NCBI RefSeq assembly: GCF_029910095.1
Contig: NZ_CP094526.1
Span: 5,828,001 to 5,892,000 of the forward strand
Direction: 5' to 3'
DNA length: 64,000 nucleotides
DNA from: Bradyrhizobium sp. ISRA464
Lineage (GTDB): Bacteria; Pseudomonadota; Alphaproteobacteria; Rhizobiales; Xanthobacteraceae
The notes beneath the pieces are model-generated. The model saw nothing but the letters and a program-made list of their open reading frames with translations, had not been told where the DNA came from and made no database searches. Shown in pieces: positions 35,232 through 44,251 of the stretch. Positions within the stretch are counted from its first letter, which is position 1. Every line of letters starts with the position of its first letter. Position numbers and translations under genes: made by a program.

Positions 35232-35501
35232 ATGTCCTGGATCGCGCGGGCGGCGATCGCCATTCTGGCCGTCTTTTCAATCGTCGATCTCTTCGAAGCC
35301 GTTCCTATTCCCGAAATCTTTGAATCGGAAGAATGGATCAATCTAAGTGTCGGCCTATGGGTCGCGGTATGTCCGTGGGTCCTCGGCTTTCACCGCGACA
35401 TAAGCGCAAGAAACGTTTACTTTGTCATCGGGCTCATCATCGCTGTGATCGCGGCCGTGGAGCTATGGCTGCTGCGTCACACGCCGCACTCAAAGGCCTA
35501 A
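35232..35501 (+). CDS. SPW-repeat membrane protein
   Basis: About 89 residues with two or three transmembrane segments (IARAAIAILAVFSIVDLF, FVIGLIIAVIAAVELWLL). The segment WINLSVGLWVAVCPWVLGF matches the SPW repeat (Ser/Cys-Pro-Trp). The ATG at 35232 gives a normal N-terminus; a TTG at 35142 directly after the preceding stop would add a basic 30-residue leader. Function of SPW proteins is unknown. Confidence 0.7.
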   Translation: MSWIARAAIAILAVFSIVDLFEAVPIPEIFESEEWINLSVGLWVAVCPWVLGFHRDISARNVYFVIGLIIAVIAAVELWLLRHTPHSKA

Positions 35502-35962
35502 GCAGCTTAGCCGCTGGCGAATAATCCTCTCCATGCCGCCGCATCGCCGCATCTGGAAGCGATCTGACTGCTAAGCTTCACTCGGTCGAGTTCACGTGGG
35601 GTCGCGGGCGCCTTTCGTGGGGTCGCGGGCGCCTTTAAGGCGTTATTTGCTCACATCGCGAATGGGCTCGTCCTTCGAAGCGCGTTTCGGCGAGAACCGA
35701 AGTCTACGTCGGTGTGAAAATTGGCCAGCGGGCATACCAGTCCGGAGCGTCCGGCGAAGCGTTGACTTATGCATGGAGAGAACTGGATTCGCGTGTTTGC
35801 GGATCTGTTGGCAAGATCCGCAACCCAGCCTTCAAGAAGCTCCGCCTCCTCGTCGTGCTGAAGCGCGGTGTGACGGGCGGACAAGGTAGAAGGCCTCGGT
35901 CACTTAGCCGCAGTCGGAGCGGCTCGACACTTTCTGGAACTGAACCCGGCCGGCCGTGGCGC
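35502..35962. other. Intergenic region with a short tandem repeat
   Basis: About 460 bases between SPW gene and kinase gene. It contains the tandem repeat described separately; no gene is recognised, although frames of about 75 codons exist on both strands. Confidence 0.35.
35595..35636. repeat. Two exact 21-base tandem copies
   Basis: The unit CGTGGGGTCGCGGGCGCCTTT occupies 35595-35615 and 35616-35636 without mismatch. Each unit contains GGCGCC. Probably a replication-slippage duplication or a regulatory direct repeat. Confidence 0.85.
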
Positions 35963-37531
35963 TCAAAAGTAGCGTTGCTGGAATTGATAGATTGCTTGAT
36001 AGACGCCCGACTGCGCGTGAGCCTCATAGGCTTGGCGGAACACTTGGAACAGATCCTGATACAGGTTCGCGGTTTGGGGATCCGGATCGATCGCATGGTC
36101 GATGACGACCATGGCTTGCACAGCCTCGTCGACATCCGCGAAGTGGCCGGAACCCACCGCGCCGAGTATTGCCGCGCCCAGGACCGTGCATTCCCGATTG
36201 CGCAACAAAACGATGGGCCGGCCCAGAACGTTAGCGTGAATTTCCATGAACGGTCGCGAGCGCACGGCGCCACCGGTCATCCGAAGCTCCGATATGCCGC
36301 CCTTAAGGTCGCGCGCCATCCCGTCGACCATGAAACGGACTTCACAGGCACACCCTTCCAGCATTGCGCGAACGAGACAGCTGCGGTCGTGATCGAGCCC
36401 CAGCCCAAGAAAGGCGCCGCGCGCCATGGCATCGTAATAAGGCGTTACCTGGCCGGCGAAAAATGGATGGAACACCACGCCTCGACTGCCGGGCGGCGAA
36501 GCTTGCGCGGATTCGACGATCAGATCATAGACATTCGCTCCTTGCTCGGCCGCCTGCGCGCGCTCCAGCTGACCGAAATGGTCGCGCCACCATTTGAGGC
36601 AGCTGCCGATCGAAAATGCACCGCCCTCGGCATCCCATTTACTCGGCACGGCGTGACCGCCGACATAGGGGGCCGAACCGGTAACGAGGTCGGGGCTGTC
36701 GAGATGTGCGACCATCATTGCCGCGGTCCCGATGGTCACCTCGGCCAATCCCTGCTTCGTCACGCCGGCACCAACCGCCGCGCACTGCTGATCGCCGCCG
36801 CCACGGCACACCGGCGTGCCCGCAGGCAACCGAAGCTGCTGGGCGGATTGACGCGAAAGCTTGCCCACCGGGCTGGCCGGTTTGCCGACCGCTGGGAACA
36901 GGCTCGGATTAAGTTCGGCAGCCTCGATGACGTCCTTGCTCCAATCGAGGCTGCGGATGTCCAGCATTCCATTCAAGGTCAGCGACGAAGGATCGCTCTC
37001 GAGACGGTCGGCCCCAAGCCGGTGCAGGAAAAACTCCTGACCATTGCAGACATGACGCACGCGCCGCATGAGATCCGGGCGATGGCGCACGAGCCAGGCG
37101 AGTTTTGCGATTGACCAGCTTCCGGATATGGGCATGCCGGTGATGCTTCGGAAGCGATCCATGCCGAGCCGCTCGGCCAGCAAAGGCTCCATGTCCTTTG
37201 CTCGACTGTCGTTCCACAGCACGCAGGGCGCGAGTGGGCGATATTGCTCGTCGAGGAGAATGAAAGTTCCGCGCTGGCTCGACAGGCCGACCGATCGGAT
37301 GAGTCCATCGCGCACGTTCGCCTGCGCTCGCGCGGTCTGACTGGCCTTGCAGATGCCGCGCCAGACATCCTCCACGTCTTGTTCGATCCACCCCGGGTGC
37401 GGATAAATGCAAGGGTAATCGCAGTAGCCGCTCCCGAGCTCGTTGCCAGCTCCGTCGAAGAGCGCAACCTTAGCACCGGTTGTGCCCGCGTCTACCCCCA
37501 CAAAGACATCAGTTGCCGTCATCATTGGCAC
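35963..37531 (-). CDS. FGGY-family carbohydrate kinase
   Basis: A 522-residue sugar kinase that phosphorylates an imported sugar or polyol with ATP. Motifs: GVDAGTTGAKVALFD near residue 11 (phosphate-1), GLSSQRGTFILLDE, WNDSRAKDMEP, CRGGGDQQCAAVGAG with the catalytic Asp, and LRMTGGAVRSRPFMEIHANV (adenosine motif). Close to xylulokinase in layout, but the substrate cannot be fixed. Last gene of the eight-gene operon, 6 bases after the transglutaminase-like gene. An ATG at 37522 is an alternative start. Confidence 0.9.
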   Translation of the reverse strand: MPMMTATDVFVGVDAGTTGAKVALFDGAGNELGSGYCDYPCIYPHPGWIEQDVEDVWRGICKASQTARAQANVRDGLIRSVGLSSQRGTFILLDEQYRPLAPCVLWNDSRAKDMEPLLAERLGMDRFRSITGMPISGSWSIAKLAWLVRHRPDLMRRVRHVCNGQEFFLHRLGADRLESDPSSLTLNGMLDIRSLDWSKDVIEAAELNPSLFPAVGKPASPVGKLSRQSAQQLRLPAGTPVCRGGGDQQCAAVGAGVTKQGLAEVTIGTAAMMVAHLDSPDLVTGSAPYVGGHAVPSKWDAEGGAFSIGSCLKWWRDHFGQLERAQAAEQGANVYDLIVESAQASPPGSRGVVFHPFFAGQVTPYYDAMARGAFLGLGLDHDRSCLVRAMLEGCACEVRFMVDGMARDLKGGISELRMTGGAVRSRPFMEIHANVLGRPIVLLRNRECTVLGAAILGAVGSGHFADVDEAVQAMVVIDHAIDPDPQTANLYQDLFQVFRQAYEAHAQSGVYQAIYQFQQRYF

Positions 37532-37537
37532 ATTCGG

Positions 37538-38122
37538 TCAGAGTGTCGCCATCCATCCGGTCAGCCGCTCGAAGAAACGCGTCCGCTTCTCGCGTTCCGC
37601 CGGGCTCAATTGCGCAAGCAACTCGGCCTTCCGCGCAGCCAAATCCTCGACGGCCGGATACTCCCTGATCGGCGTTGCAGCGAGCACCGTGTCGCCGGTT
37701 CCCGGCCAATTGCGGTTCACCGGAAACCCGAATGGCATCAAGGCATCATGCCAGGTCGCGTCAAGTTTGAGCCAGTGCTGATCCTCAAGCACGCGGAGAT
37801 AGTGATGAAAATCGCAGACGGGATCACCCTCGATCATCACGCGCAGGTCTGCCGGCATGGAAGGATGCGACGGGACGCCGCGATTGAAATGGGCAAAGAT
37901 GGTGATGATCTCTGCATCATGGCCGGTTTGACAGAGCAGATCGCGCAGGAGAATGTGCTTACCCGAACAAGACCCCACATTGTTGGTGATGACCTTCACG
38001 GGATCCCGATCCCCGACCGAGCCGTAGGGGATGTTGCGGACAGCGTGGTAGAGGTCCGCTAACTCGGTCTTCTCGTCCTTGACATACCTACGCAGGAACG
38101 TCGCGTAACTGGATTCTGACAT
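37538..38122 (-). CDS. Transglutaminase-like domain protein
   Basis: A 194-residue protein with a recognisable papain-like transglutaminase core: Cys52 in NNVGSCSGKHILLRDLL, His106/107 in CDFHHYLRVL and Asp121 in WLKLDATWHDALMP. All three catalytic positions are present, so it may hydrolyse or transfer an amide bond. No signal peptide, so it should act in the cytoplasm. Its position between an amide/amino-acid-type ABC transporter and a sugar kinase suggests that it cleaves an imported sugar-amide conjugate, which is inference. Confidence 0.7.
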   Translation of the reverse strand: MSESSYATFLRRYVKDEKTELADLYHAVRNIPYGSVGDRDPVKVITNNVGSCSGKHILLRDLLCQTGHDAEIITIFAHFNRGVPSHPSMPADLRVMIEGDPVCDFHHYLRVLEDQHWLKLDATWHDALMPFGFPVNRNWPGTGDTVLAATPIREYPAVEDLAARKAELLAQLSPAEREKRTRFFERLTGWMATL

Positions 38123-38151
38123 TGTCTCGAATATCCTTCAGCAGGTGGAGA

Positions 38152-38871
38152 TCAGATTGCCAAGTGTTCCGCCAGAACTTCTCGATGCTGGAGAGCTTCC
38201 CAGGTCAAGGTCGCGACCACGCTCCCCTTGTCCATGGCATATGCGCGTTGCGCCAGGTGTGAAATCAGTCCAACATTCTGCTCGACCAGAAGAATCGAAA
38301 GGCCTTCTTCGCGGTTGAGTCTGGTCAGGCTCTCGCCGATTTCCAGGACGATGCTCGGTTGTATGCCGAGCGACGGTTCGTCCAGCAGCAACAGTTCCGG
38401 TCGACCGACGAGCGCACGACCGATCGCCAGCATCTGCTGCTGGCCGCCGCTGAAGGTTCCGGCGAGCTGACGCCGTCTCGCGTGCAGTATCGGGAAATAC
38501 GCATACACCAGATCGTAGCGTGGTCTGACCTTCGCCTGATTGATACCCTCCCCCATCAACAAGTTTTCCTCGACTGTGAGTTCGGGAAAGATCTCCCGCC
38601 CTTGGGGCACGTAACCCATGCCCAGCGCCGCGCGTTGATGCGGCGGCAAATTCGTAATTGCTCGCCCCTTGAACCGTATCGATCCAGAGCGGGTGGGGAG
38701 CAGCCCGATGAGAGCCTTCATCAATGTCGACTTGCCAACTCCATTGCGCCCAATCGTTGCGACGATTTCGCCCGCCTCGATCCTCAGGTTGACGCCTTGC
38801 AGGATATCGCCGCTACCATATCCAGCCACCAAGTCCTGCACCTCGATGAGAGATCCGAGTGTCATTCTCAT
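38152..38871 (-). CDS. ABC transporter ATP-binding protein, LivF/UrtE type
   Basis: A 239-residue ATPase of a HAAT importer: Walker A GRNGVGKSTLMKALIG, the UrtE/LivF segment GYVPQGREIFPELTVEENLL, signature FSGGQQQMLAIGRAL, Walker B LLLLDEPSLGIQPS. The ATG at 38871 overlaps the preceding ATPase stop as ATGA; a second ATG at 38865 is possible. Co-transcribed with the rest of the operon. Confidence 0.92.
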   Translation of the reverse strand: MRMTLGSLIEVQDLVAGYGSGDILQGVNLRIEAGEIVATIGRNGVGKSTLMKALIGLLPTRSGSIRFKGRAITNLPPHQRAALGMGYVPQGREIFPELTVEENLLMGEGINQAKVRPRYDLVYAYFPILHARRRQLAGTFSGGQQQMLAIGRALVGRPELLLLDEPSLGIQPSIVLEIGESLTRLNREEGLSILLVEQNVGLISHLAQRAYAMDKGSVVATLTWEALQHREVLAEHLAI

Positions 38872-39599
38872 CGCTCACCTAGATAGATTCGCCGGACCTC
38901 CTGATTAGCCTCAATCTCCTCCAGAACGCCTTCACTGAAGATCTGTCCATTGTGCAGCACCGTGACGCGGCGCGCGATGTGGCGCACAAACTCCATATCG
39001 TGCTCCACCACCAGCACCGTGAGGCCCTGCTTGTTGAGGTCGATCAGGAAACGTGCCGTCCGCGCGGTCTCGTCGGGAGTCATTCCAGCGGTTGGCTCAT
39101 CGAGCAGAAGAAGGTCGGGCTCGGTGGATAGCGTAAGGCAGATTTCGAGCCACTGCTGGTGACTGTGGGGCAGCTCGCCGGCCTTGACCTCTGGTCGTGA
39201 CGCCAGATCGAGGCTGTGCAGCGCCCACCTCACTCGTTCGTTTTCGCGTTCGAACTGAACGCCGCTCGCGATGAGCAGATTCTGTGCGACCGTCAGGTCG
39301 CGATAGATGCGGGTGGTCTGAAATTTCTGGCACAAGCCCTTGCGGACCCGGCGATGAGGCGGTAGCCGGGTGATGTCCTCGCCCTTGAACCAGATGTGAC
39401 CCCGGTCTGGTCGGTGAAGGCCTGACAACAAGCCGAACAACGTTGACTTTCCTGCTCCATTTGGACCGATGAGGCAACGTAACTCGCCAGCAGACACCAG
39501 CAAACTGAGATGATCGACGGCCATAACGCCGCCGAAGGATTTCACGAGATCTTCGGTCCGCAACAGCGGTCGCGCATCTCGATCAGTGAGCTCGCTCAT
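38868..39599 (-). CDS. ABC transporter ATP-binding protein, LivG/UrtD type
   Basis: A 243-residue ATPase: Walker A GPNGAGKSTLFGLLSG, the UrtD-like KGLCQKFQTTRIYRDLTVAQNLL-type region, and Walker B LLLLDEPTAGMTPDE. The signature motif reads LPHSHQQWLEI where LSGGxxQ is usual; LSHGxxQxLEI variants are normal in this subfamily, so PHSHQQ is only slightly unusual. Overlaps livM by 4 bases. Confidence 0.92.
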   Translation of the reverse strand: MSELTDRDARPLLRTEDLVKSFGGVMAVDHLSLLVSAGELRCLIGPNGAGKSTLFGLLSGLHRPDRGHIWFKGEDITRLPPHRRVRKGLCQKFQTTRIYRDLTVAQNLLIASGVQFERENERVRWALHSLDLASRPEVKAGELPHSHQQWLEICLTLSTEPDLLLLDEPTAGMTPDETARTARFLIDLNKQGLTVLVVEHDMEFVRHIARRVTVLHNGQIFSEGVLEEIEANQEVRRIYLGER

Positions 39600-40675
39600 T
39601 GCCGCACCCGCATCACATCATGTGCCTTCGGTCGCCAACGCCGGTAACCGCGCGCCAACGACATGATGATCCCTTCCGGGAAGAACACCATGGTCAGGAG
39701 CAATAGAACTCCCATGATCAGAAAGGCATATTCACCGCCTCTGACCGCCAATGTGTCTGCCAACCAACGCAGGATCAATGTTGATACCAAAACAGCGACC
39801 AAACTCTTGCGTCCGCCAACCGCCGTCCAGATCACCGGCAAGGTTGCCATCAGCATTCCCGTGCTTGCGGGGTTGATGTAGTTTCCCCAGGAGACGTAGA
39901 GGACACCACTGAGTCCAGCCAATGCCGCGGCCAGGACAAACACCTGGATTTGAATGATGGCAACGTTGTATCCAAGCGAGCGCGTACGCTCAGAATCGTC
40001 CCGGATCGCGATCACAACGTGTCCGTATCGGGAATTCACCAAGATCCGAAGGCCGAGATAAATCATCAGCGTCAGCACGACGACGAGGTAATAAAGGGCT
40101 GCGCTCGCGCTGACGAAAGTGATCGAGCCGATTTGAATCGACGGAATTCCGGTCATCCCATTGTAACCGCCCAACAGCACGCCGCCGACACGCCACTGGT
40201 AACCCGCCGTTTGCCCGAGGAAGGTTTCCAGGATCAACGACAGTACCAGAAGCAGCAGCGGGATGATCCATCCACTGACCTGTCCGTAAAAGACGAAGTA
40301 TCCGAAGACGACGGCCACCAGGGCAGACGCCGAAATTCCCGCCGCCACGCCGACGAGCGTGCCGCCTGGAACGTCGCTCAGGTTGCCCGCCACCAATCCA
40401 TAAACGTAACCGGCGATCACGAAGAACGCGCTCTGCCCGAAGCTGAGCACGCCGTTATAGCCCCACAAGAGCGAAAGCCCGAGTGCCATCGGAACGTAAA
40501 GACAAAAGTTCGCAATATTGGATAGACCGAACGCTGAGCCAAACGTCGGATACGCCAGGGCAATCACCGTCACCGCCACGAAACAGGTCCAGAACGCGGG
40601 TCCGTGTCCGAGCTCTTGGGGGCCATTGAGGATCCGCCACATCCTCGTCCCGGTGTTGGTGATTGGTGCTTTCAC
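39596..40675 (-). CDS. ABC transporter permease, LivM/UrtC type
   Basis: A 359-residue inner-membrane permease with about ten hydrophobic segments; GLSLLWGYNGVLSFGQSAFF and VFFPEGIIMSLARGY are typical of UrtC/LivM. A GTG start at 40675 overlaps the livH stop as GTGA. The frame remains open to 41194 but that part overlies livH in another phase and is not homologous. Confidence 0.9.
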   Translation of the reverse strand: MKAPITNTGTRMWRILNGPQELGHGPAFWTCFVAVTVIALAYPTFGSAFGLSNIANFCLYVPMALGLSLLWGYNGVLSFGQSAFFVIAGYVYGLVAGNLSDVPGGTLVGVAAGISASALVAVVFGYFVFYGQVSGWIIPLLLLVLSLILETFLGQTAGYQWRVGGVLLGGYNGMTGIPSIQIGSITFVSASAALYYLVVVLTLMIYLGLRILVNSRYGHVVIAIRDDSERTRSLGYNVAIIQIQVFVLAAALAGLSGVLYVSWGNYINPASTGMLMATLPVIWTAVGGRKSLVAVLVSTLILRWLADTLAVRGGEYAFLIMGVLLLLTMVFFPEGIIMSLARGYRRWRPKAHDVMRVRQ

Positions 40676-41571
40676 ACCGACGCCCTCCCCATGCGCTGGT
40701 AACGCAGCTCCTGCCAATAGCCGGATAATCCGCGCGGAAGAAACCTGATCACCACGAGTGCCGCGACGAGTAGGCCGATGCGCCCGATGAAGGTGCCGAG
40801 AACACTGGACAGAGGCGTCGAGATCACGGCCAGCAACGCGGCGCTCGATAGCGCTCCAATGATGGGGTTGGCGCCGCCCCCGATCACGACGGTGATGAAT
40901 GCGACATCGACGAATTGCGTACCCATCAGCGGAACAATCGTCGTGGTGGGGGCGTACAGCGCACCGGTGAGGCCGGCCAAGGCAGAACCGGCACCGAATG
41001 TGAGCAGGTAGATGTGGCGGGTGTCTACGCCGAGGGCGCGCGCCATATCCGCATTTTGCATTGTCGCCCGCGTGCGCACCCCGATCTTGGTGCGATAGAA
41101 TGCCCACCAGGTCGCAAAAATCGCCGCAAGCGCGATGGCGAAAAGAAGAAGCCGATAGCCCCCGAACGAGTAGCCCCCATACGAGAAGGTCCACGCCGGC
41201 AGCGGCACGGACTGCATCGACGGACCAAGCGTCAGCAGAGTGCCCTGGCTCAGGATCAGACCGACGCTCCAGGTGGCGACAAGCGCGCCGAGCCTGTCAC
41301 CGTAGAAGCGCCGGACAATGAACCGCTCCAGCGCCATGCCGAACAGACCAACGCCGACGACGCTGAGCATCATGCAAATCGGCAGTGGAAGATGGGCGCG
41401 GTTGTAAGCAAGCGTCGTGATATACGCGCCGAGCATTATCAACTCGCCATGAGCAAGATTGATGACGTTCACCACCCCAAGGATGATGATCAACCCGAGC
41501 GCGGCCAACAGCAGAAATGCCATGTTGTCCACGTACTGATACGCGAGGCTCACGAGGTCGGCATAGCTCAT
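40672..41571 (-). CDS. ABC transporter permease, LivH/UrtB type
   Basis: A 299-residue inner-membrane permease. NMAFLLLAALGLIIILGVVN, VINLAHGELIMLGAY and the conserved TQFVDVAFITVVIGGGANPIIG segment are typical of UrtB/LivH. The start at 41571 has a GGAAGGTGGACC stretch immediately before it; upstream in-frame sequence to 41700 overlaps the binding-protein gene and is rejected. Confidence 0.9.
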   Translation of the reverse strand: MSYADLVSLAYQYVDNMAFLLLAALGLIIILGVVNVINLAHGELIMLGAYITTLAYNRAHLPLPICMMLSVVGVGLFGMALERFIVRRFYGDRLGALVATWSVGLILSQGTLLTLGPSMQSVPLPAWTFSYGGYSFGGYRLLLFAIALAAIFATWWAFYRTKIGVRTRATMQNADMARALGVDTRHIYLLTFGAGSALAGLTGALYAPTTTIVPLMGTQFVDVAFITVVIGGGANPIIGALSSAALLAVISTPLSSVLGTFIGRIGLLVAALVVIRFLPRGLSGYWQELRYQRMGRASV

Positions 41572-41659
41572 CGGTCCACCTTCCTCCAAGGAACATGCAA
41601 TCCACGAGATCGGCGCACACCGGCGCTCGCTCCCCTGTCCCTCGACGTCCCGAATCGGA

Positions 41660-43168
41660 CTAGGTCTTCTTCGCAAACTTCTTGAAGAACGGATCCTCAT
41701 CCGGGATGTACTGTTTGGACTCCGACTTCCGCACCAGGTTCACGCCGAGCCGGCGCGTCCACCAGGGCTCTATGTGGGGCCATTCCGTCACGAACTGGAT
41801 GTTATGCTTCTCGTCACAACGCGCGAGGCGGATGTATTGGCTGAGATGATGCGTGGCGGGATCCATAAAAACCCAGCCAGCCGGCGCCTCAACGCCGATG
41901 CCGGATTCCAGCGCCTCGATTACGGCCTCTTTCTGCGTCGAGCCGGCGAGGCGGACGGCCTTGGCATAGAGATGGGTCGCGACGTAGGCGCTATGGCCTT
42001 CCATGGCCATGTAGGGCTCGTCGGGGAACATCGCGCGCCAACGTTGCACGAACTTGTGATTACGCGGGGTTGGTATCTCCTCCATGTAACTTGCGGTCAC
42101 GTGGAAGCGATCGAGAGACGGCGGTTGGAAGCGCCTATGCTCGTAGCCTTGCGCGATATTGATGCTCGACCCCATGGGGATTTTGAGGCCCGCGGCATTT
42201 GCTTGCGGATAGTAATTCGAGTGGTTCTGGCCCGTGATGTACATCATGAGCCAATCGGGCTTTGCCTGCTGAATACGCGCGATACTTGACGAAAATTGCG
42301 AAACGCTGAGCGGGATAAACTCCTCGCCAATCACCGTTGCCTTGAGCAGTGGAGCCATCGCCCGCGTCCACGCGGCGCTCAACTGGCCGAAATTGTAGTC
42401 CGCCGCCAAGGTGTAGATCTTTGGACCAAAGTTTTTGATCATGTATTGCATGACCGGTACGATCTGCTGTTCAGGGATTGCACCGGTGCAGAAGGTGTAT
42501 TTGTCGGCTACGCCGCCTTCGTACTGGTTGTTGTAGAAGTAGAGCATCTTGTTTTGATACATGATCGGACGGATCGCCTCGCGCTCCGCGCTGGCGAATC
42601 CCGCCATGATGACGTCCACCTTGTCTTCGAGAATGAGTCGCCGTGATAAGGCCTGGAACTGGGTATTATCGGATTGCGGGTCGGGCGCAATGAGTTCAAT
42701 CGAGCGACCGAGCACCCCCTTCTCGCCGGATTGGACCAGATACTCGTCGCCTTCCTTCCAAACCGTCGCGTCGAGCGTCTCGTCACCACCTCGGTCCACC
42801 ACCTCCTTGATGTTGGCGGTCGGCGGATTTGCCGCGGTTTTGGCGAACACGCCAGGACCACCAGGCCCCTGAACACCGCCGTCGAGCGTCCAGCCATCGT
42901 TGATTTCCTTGATAGCCAATTGGGTCCCGTGCCACTTGTTGAGGCCGAAGATGGCGAAGTTGCCTGATCTATCTTCGAGAAGACCGAACTTGATCGAGGG
43001 TGTCTCAGCAGCGTTGGCCTGAATGTACGGAAAGGAACCGATGGCGGTCGCAGCGCCGGCCACTGCCGCGGCCTTCACGAAGTCTCGCCGCGAGACAGAG
43101 TCTTTGGGGGTGCGATCAGGAGACATACCAGCACCCTGTTCGGTAACGACAGAGAAATTAGCACTCAT
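41660..43168 (-). CDS. Periplasmic binding protein, UrtA/AmiC-like, Tat-type signal
   Basis: About 502 residues, longer than LivJ-type proteins and nearer the urea/short-amide group. A twin-arginine motif (SVSRRDFVKAAAVAG, residues 26-40) precedes the mature start SIKFGLLEDRSGNFAIFG. LYFYNNQYEGG and IYTLAADYNFGQ are typical of UrtA/FmdD proteins. It has an internal insertion (about residues 95-150) compared with the core family. Possible ligands are amides, amino acids or modified sugars. An ATG at 43126 is an alternative start. Confidence 0.87.
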   Translation of the reverse strand: MSANFSVVTEQGAGMSPDRTPKDSVSRRDFVKAAAVAGAATAIGSFPYIQANAAETPSIKFGLLEDRSGNFAIFGLNKWHGTQLAIKEINDGWTLDGGVQGPGGPGVFAKTAANPPTANIKEVVDRGGDETLDATVWKEGDEYLVQSGEKGVLGRSIELIAPDPQSDNTQFQALSRRLILEDKVDVIMAGFASAEREAIRPIMYQNKMLYFYNNQYEGGVADKYTFCTGAIPEQQIVPVMQYMIKNFGPKIYTLAADYNFGQLSAAWTRAMAPLLKATVIGEEFIPLSVSQFSSSIARIQQAKPDWLMMYITGQNHSNYYPQANAAGLKIPMGSSINIAQGYEHRRFQPPSLDRFHVTASYMEEIPTPRNHKFVQRWRAMFPDEPYMAMEGHSAYVATHLYAKAVRLAGSTQKEAVIEALESGIGVEAPAGWVFMDPATHHLSQYIRLARCDEKHNIQFVTEWPHIEPWWTRRLGVNLVRKSESKQYIPDEDPFFKKFAKKT

Positions 43169-43198
43169 GTCTTCCTCCCTAGGATTTGGGACAATCGT

Positions 43199-44251
43199 TT
43201 AGTCGCATGTCCTCCGCAGATTAACTTTCGGTACTTTACTCGCGGGCGCAATGCGCGCCTTGGGCGCTGCGCGGACCTTGCCAGCCTTCGGCTGCAACGC
43301 CAGCACGGCGCGGGCCAGCGAACTGTCCGCGATCAGCGTATTGATAAATCCGCCCCGCATGGCCGCAGCAAGGGCTCGTGCCTTCGCCGCGCCAGTGGCT
43401 ACACCCAAGGTGGTTGGAATGCGGCGAACATCGGCAAGGCCAATCGTGATCAGCCGATCGTAGAGCTCGGTTCGTACGACCTCTCCGTCATCGTCAATGA
43501 AATAGGAAAAGACATCGCCGACGGCTCCTGCCCTTTTCAAGGACTTCAATTCCGTCGCGGAAATGTACCCGCTCGCGATTAGCATGGACTGAATTGCCGG
43601 CCTAATCGCGCCGATACCGACAATCGCCAAATCGAGCTCACCGAAATATCTAAAAGTATCGCGGATATTGCTATCCCGCATCAGCAGTTCGCGCGTCCGA
43701 CTGTTATCGACGATTCCTGGCGCATGCAGCAGGATGGGCTGCACATGAAGCTTCTGCGCAAGGCGACGCGTGACTTCGTGGCAATCGAACTGCATCGACA
43801 GCCTTTTGTTGCCGCCGGTGATTTGCACGACCTTCGTATTCGAAAGATCTAGAGGCTCGAGCGCGTTAATTAGTTCAAATGTCGTACTTCCCCATCCCAC
43901 TCCGATCGTCCGATGCACGCTTAGCCTGTCTCTAAGAAACGAGACCGCCGATCGGCAAGTCACCTGCTTCATCTGATCCGGTGAAATGTCGGGCGGCACA
44001 TCGACGATCAGGGCTGCCTTGAGCTTGAACGCTGTTTCGAGCGCCTTCCGGAGCTCAACGTTTTCGCCAGATGGGACGCGGATCTCGATATTGACCACGC
44101 CTGTGGCGACGGCCGCCTTAAGAAGTCGACCAACGCGGTGCCTCGAAATACCGAGACGATTTCCGATCTCAGCCATGGTGAGGTGGCTGCGATAATAGTG
44201 ATGCGACACCCGCATCATCAGGTCGTAAGGGGTCGCCATGGGGCGTACCAT
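43199..44251 (-). CDS. SorC/DeoR-type sugar-responsive transcriptional regulator
   Basis: A 350-residue regulator with an N-terminal helix-turn-helix (HLTMAEIGNRLGISRHRVGRLL) and a SorC sugar-binding domain (IGVGWGSTTFELINAL, DLAIVGIGAI, GDVFSYFIDDDGE). SorC proteins bind phosphorylated sugars, in keeping with the FGGY kinase at the end of the operon. It lies 30 bases upstream of the binding-protein gene on the same strand, so it is probably the first gene of the operon and controls it. The C-terminal about 30 residues are a basic, Ala-Lys-rich extension. Confidence 0.9.
   Translation of the reverse strand: MVRPMATPYDLMMRVSHHYYRSHLTMAEIGNRLGISRHRVGRLLKAAVATGVVNIEIRVPSGENVELRKALETAFKLKAALIVDVPPDISPDQMKQVTCRSAVSFLRDRLSVHRTIGVGWGSTTFELINALEPLDLSNTKVVQITGGNKRLSMQFDCHEVTRRLAQKLHVQPILLHAPGIVDNSRTRELLMRDSNIRDTFRYFGELDLAIVGIGAIRPAIQSMLIASGYISATELKSLKRAGAVGDVFSYFIDDDGEVVRTELYDRLITIGLADVRRIPTTLGVATGAAKARALAAAMRGGFINTLIADSSLARAVLALQPKAGKVRAAPKARIAPASKVPKVNLRRTCD

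Noticed and set aside
35595..35636. CRISPR-like repeat
   Set aside because: Two abutting copies with no spacer are a simple tandem duplication.
35714..37114. Long plus-strand frame opposite the sugar kinase
   Set aside because: It is antisense to a well-supported FGGY kinase and lacks any recognisable motif.
39950..40525. 191-codon plus-strand frame opposite the permease
   Set aside because: Histidine- and arginine-rich shadow of the livM-type gene.
38868..41571. Confident assignment as urea transporter urtBCDE
   Set aside because: Resemblance to Urt proteins is clear, but the kinase and SorC neighbours and absence of urease genes argue against naming urea as substrate.
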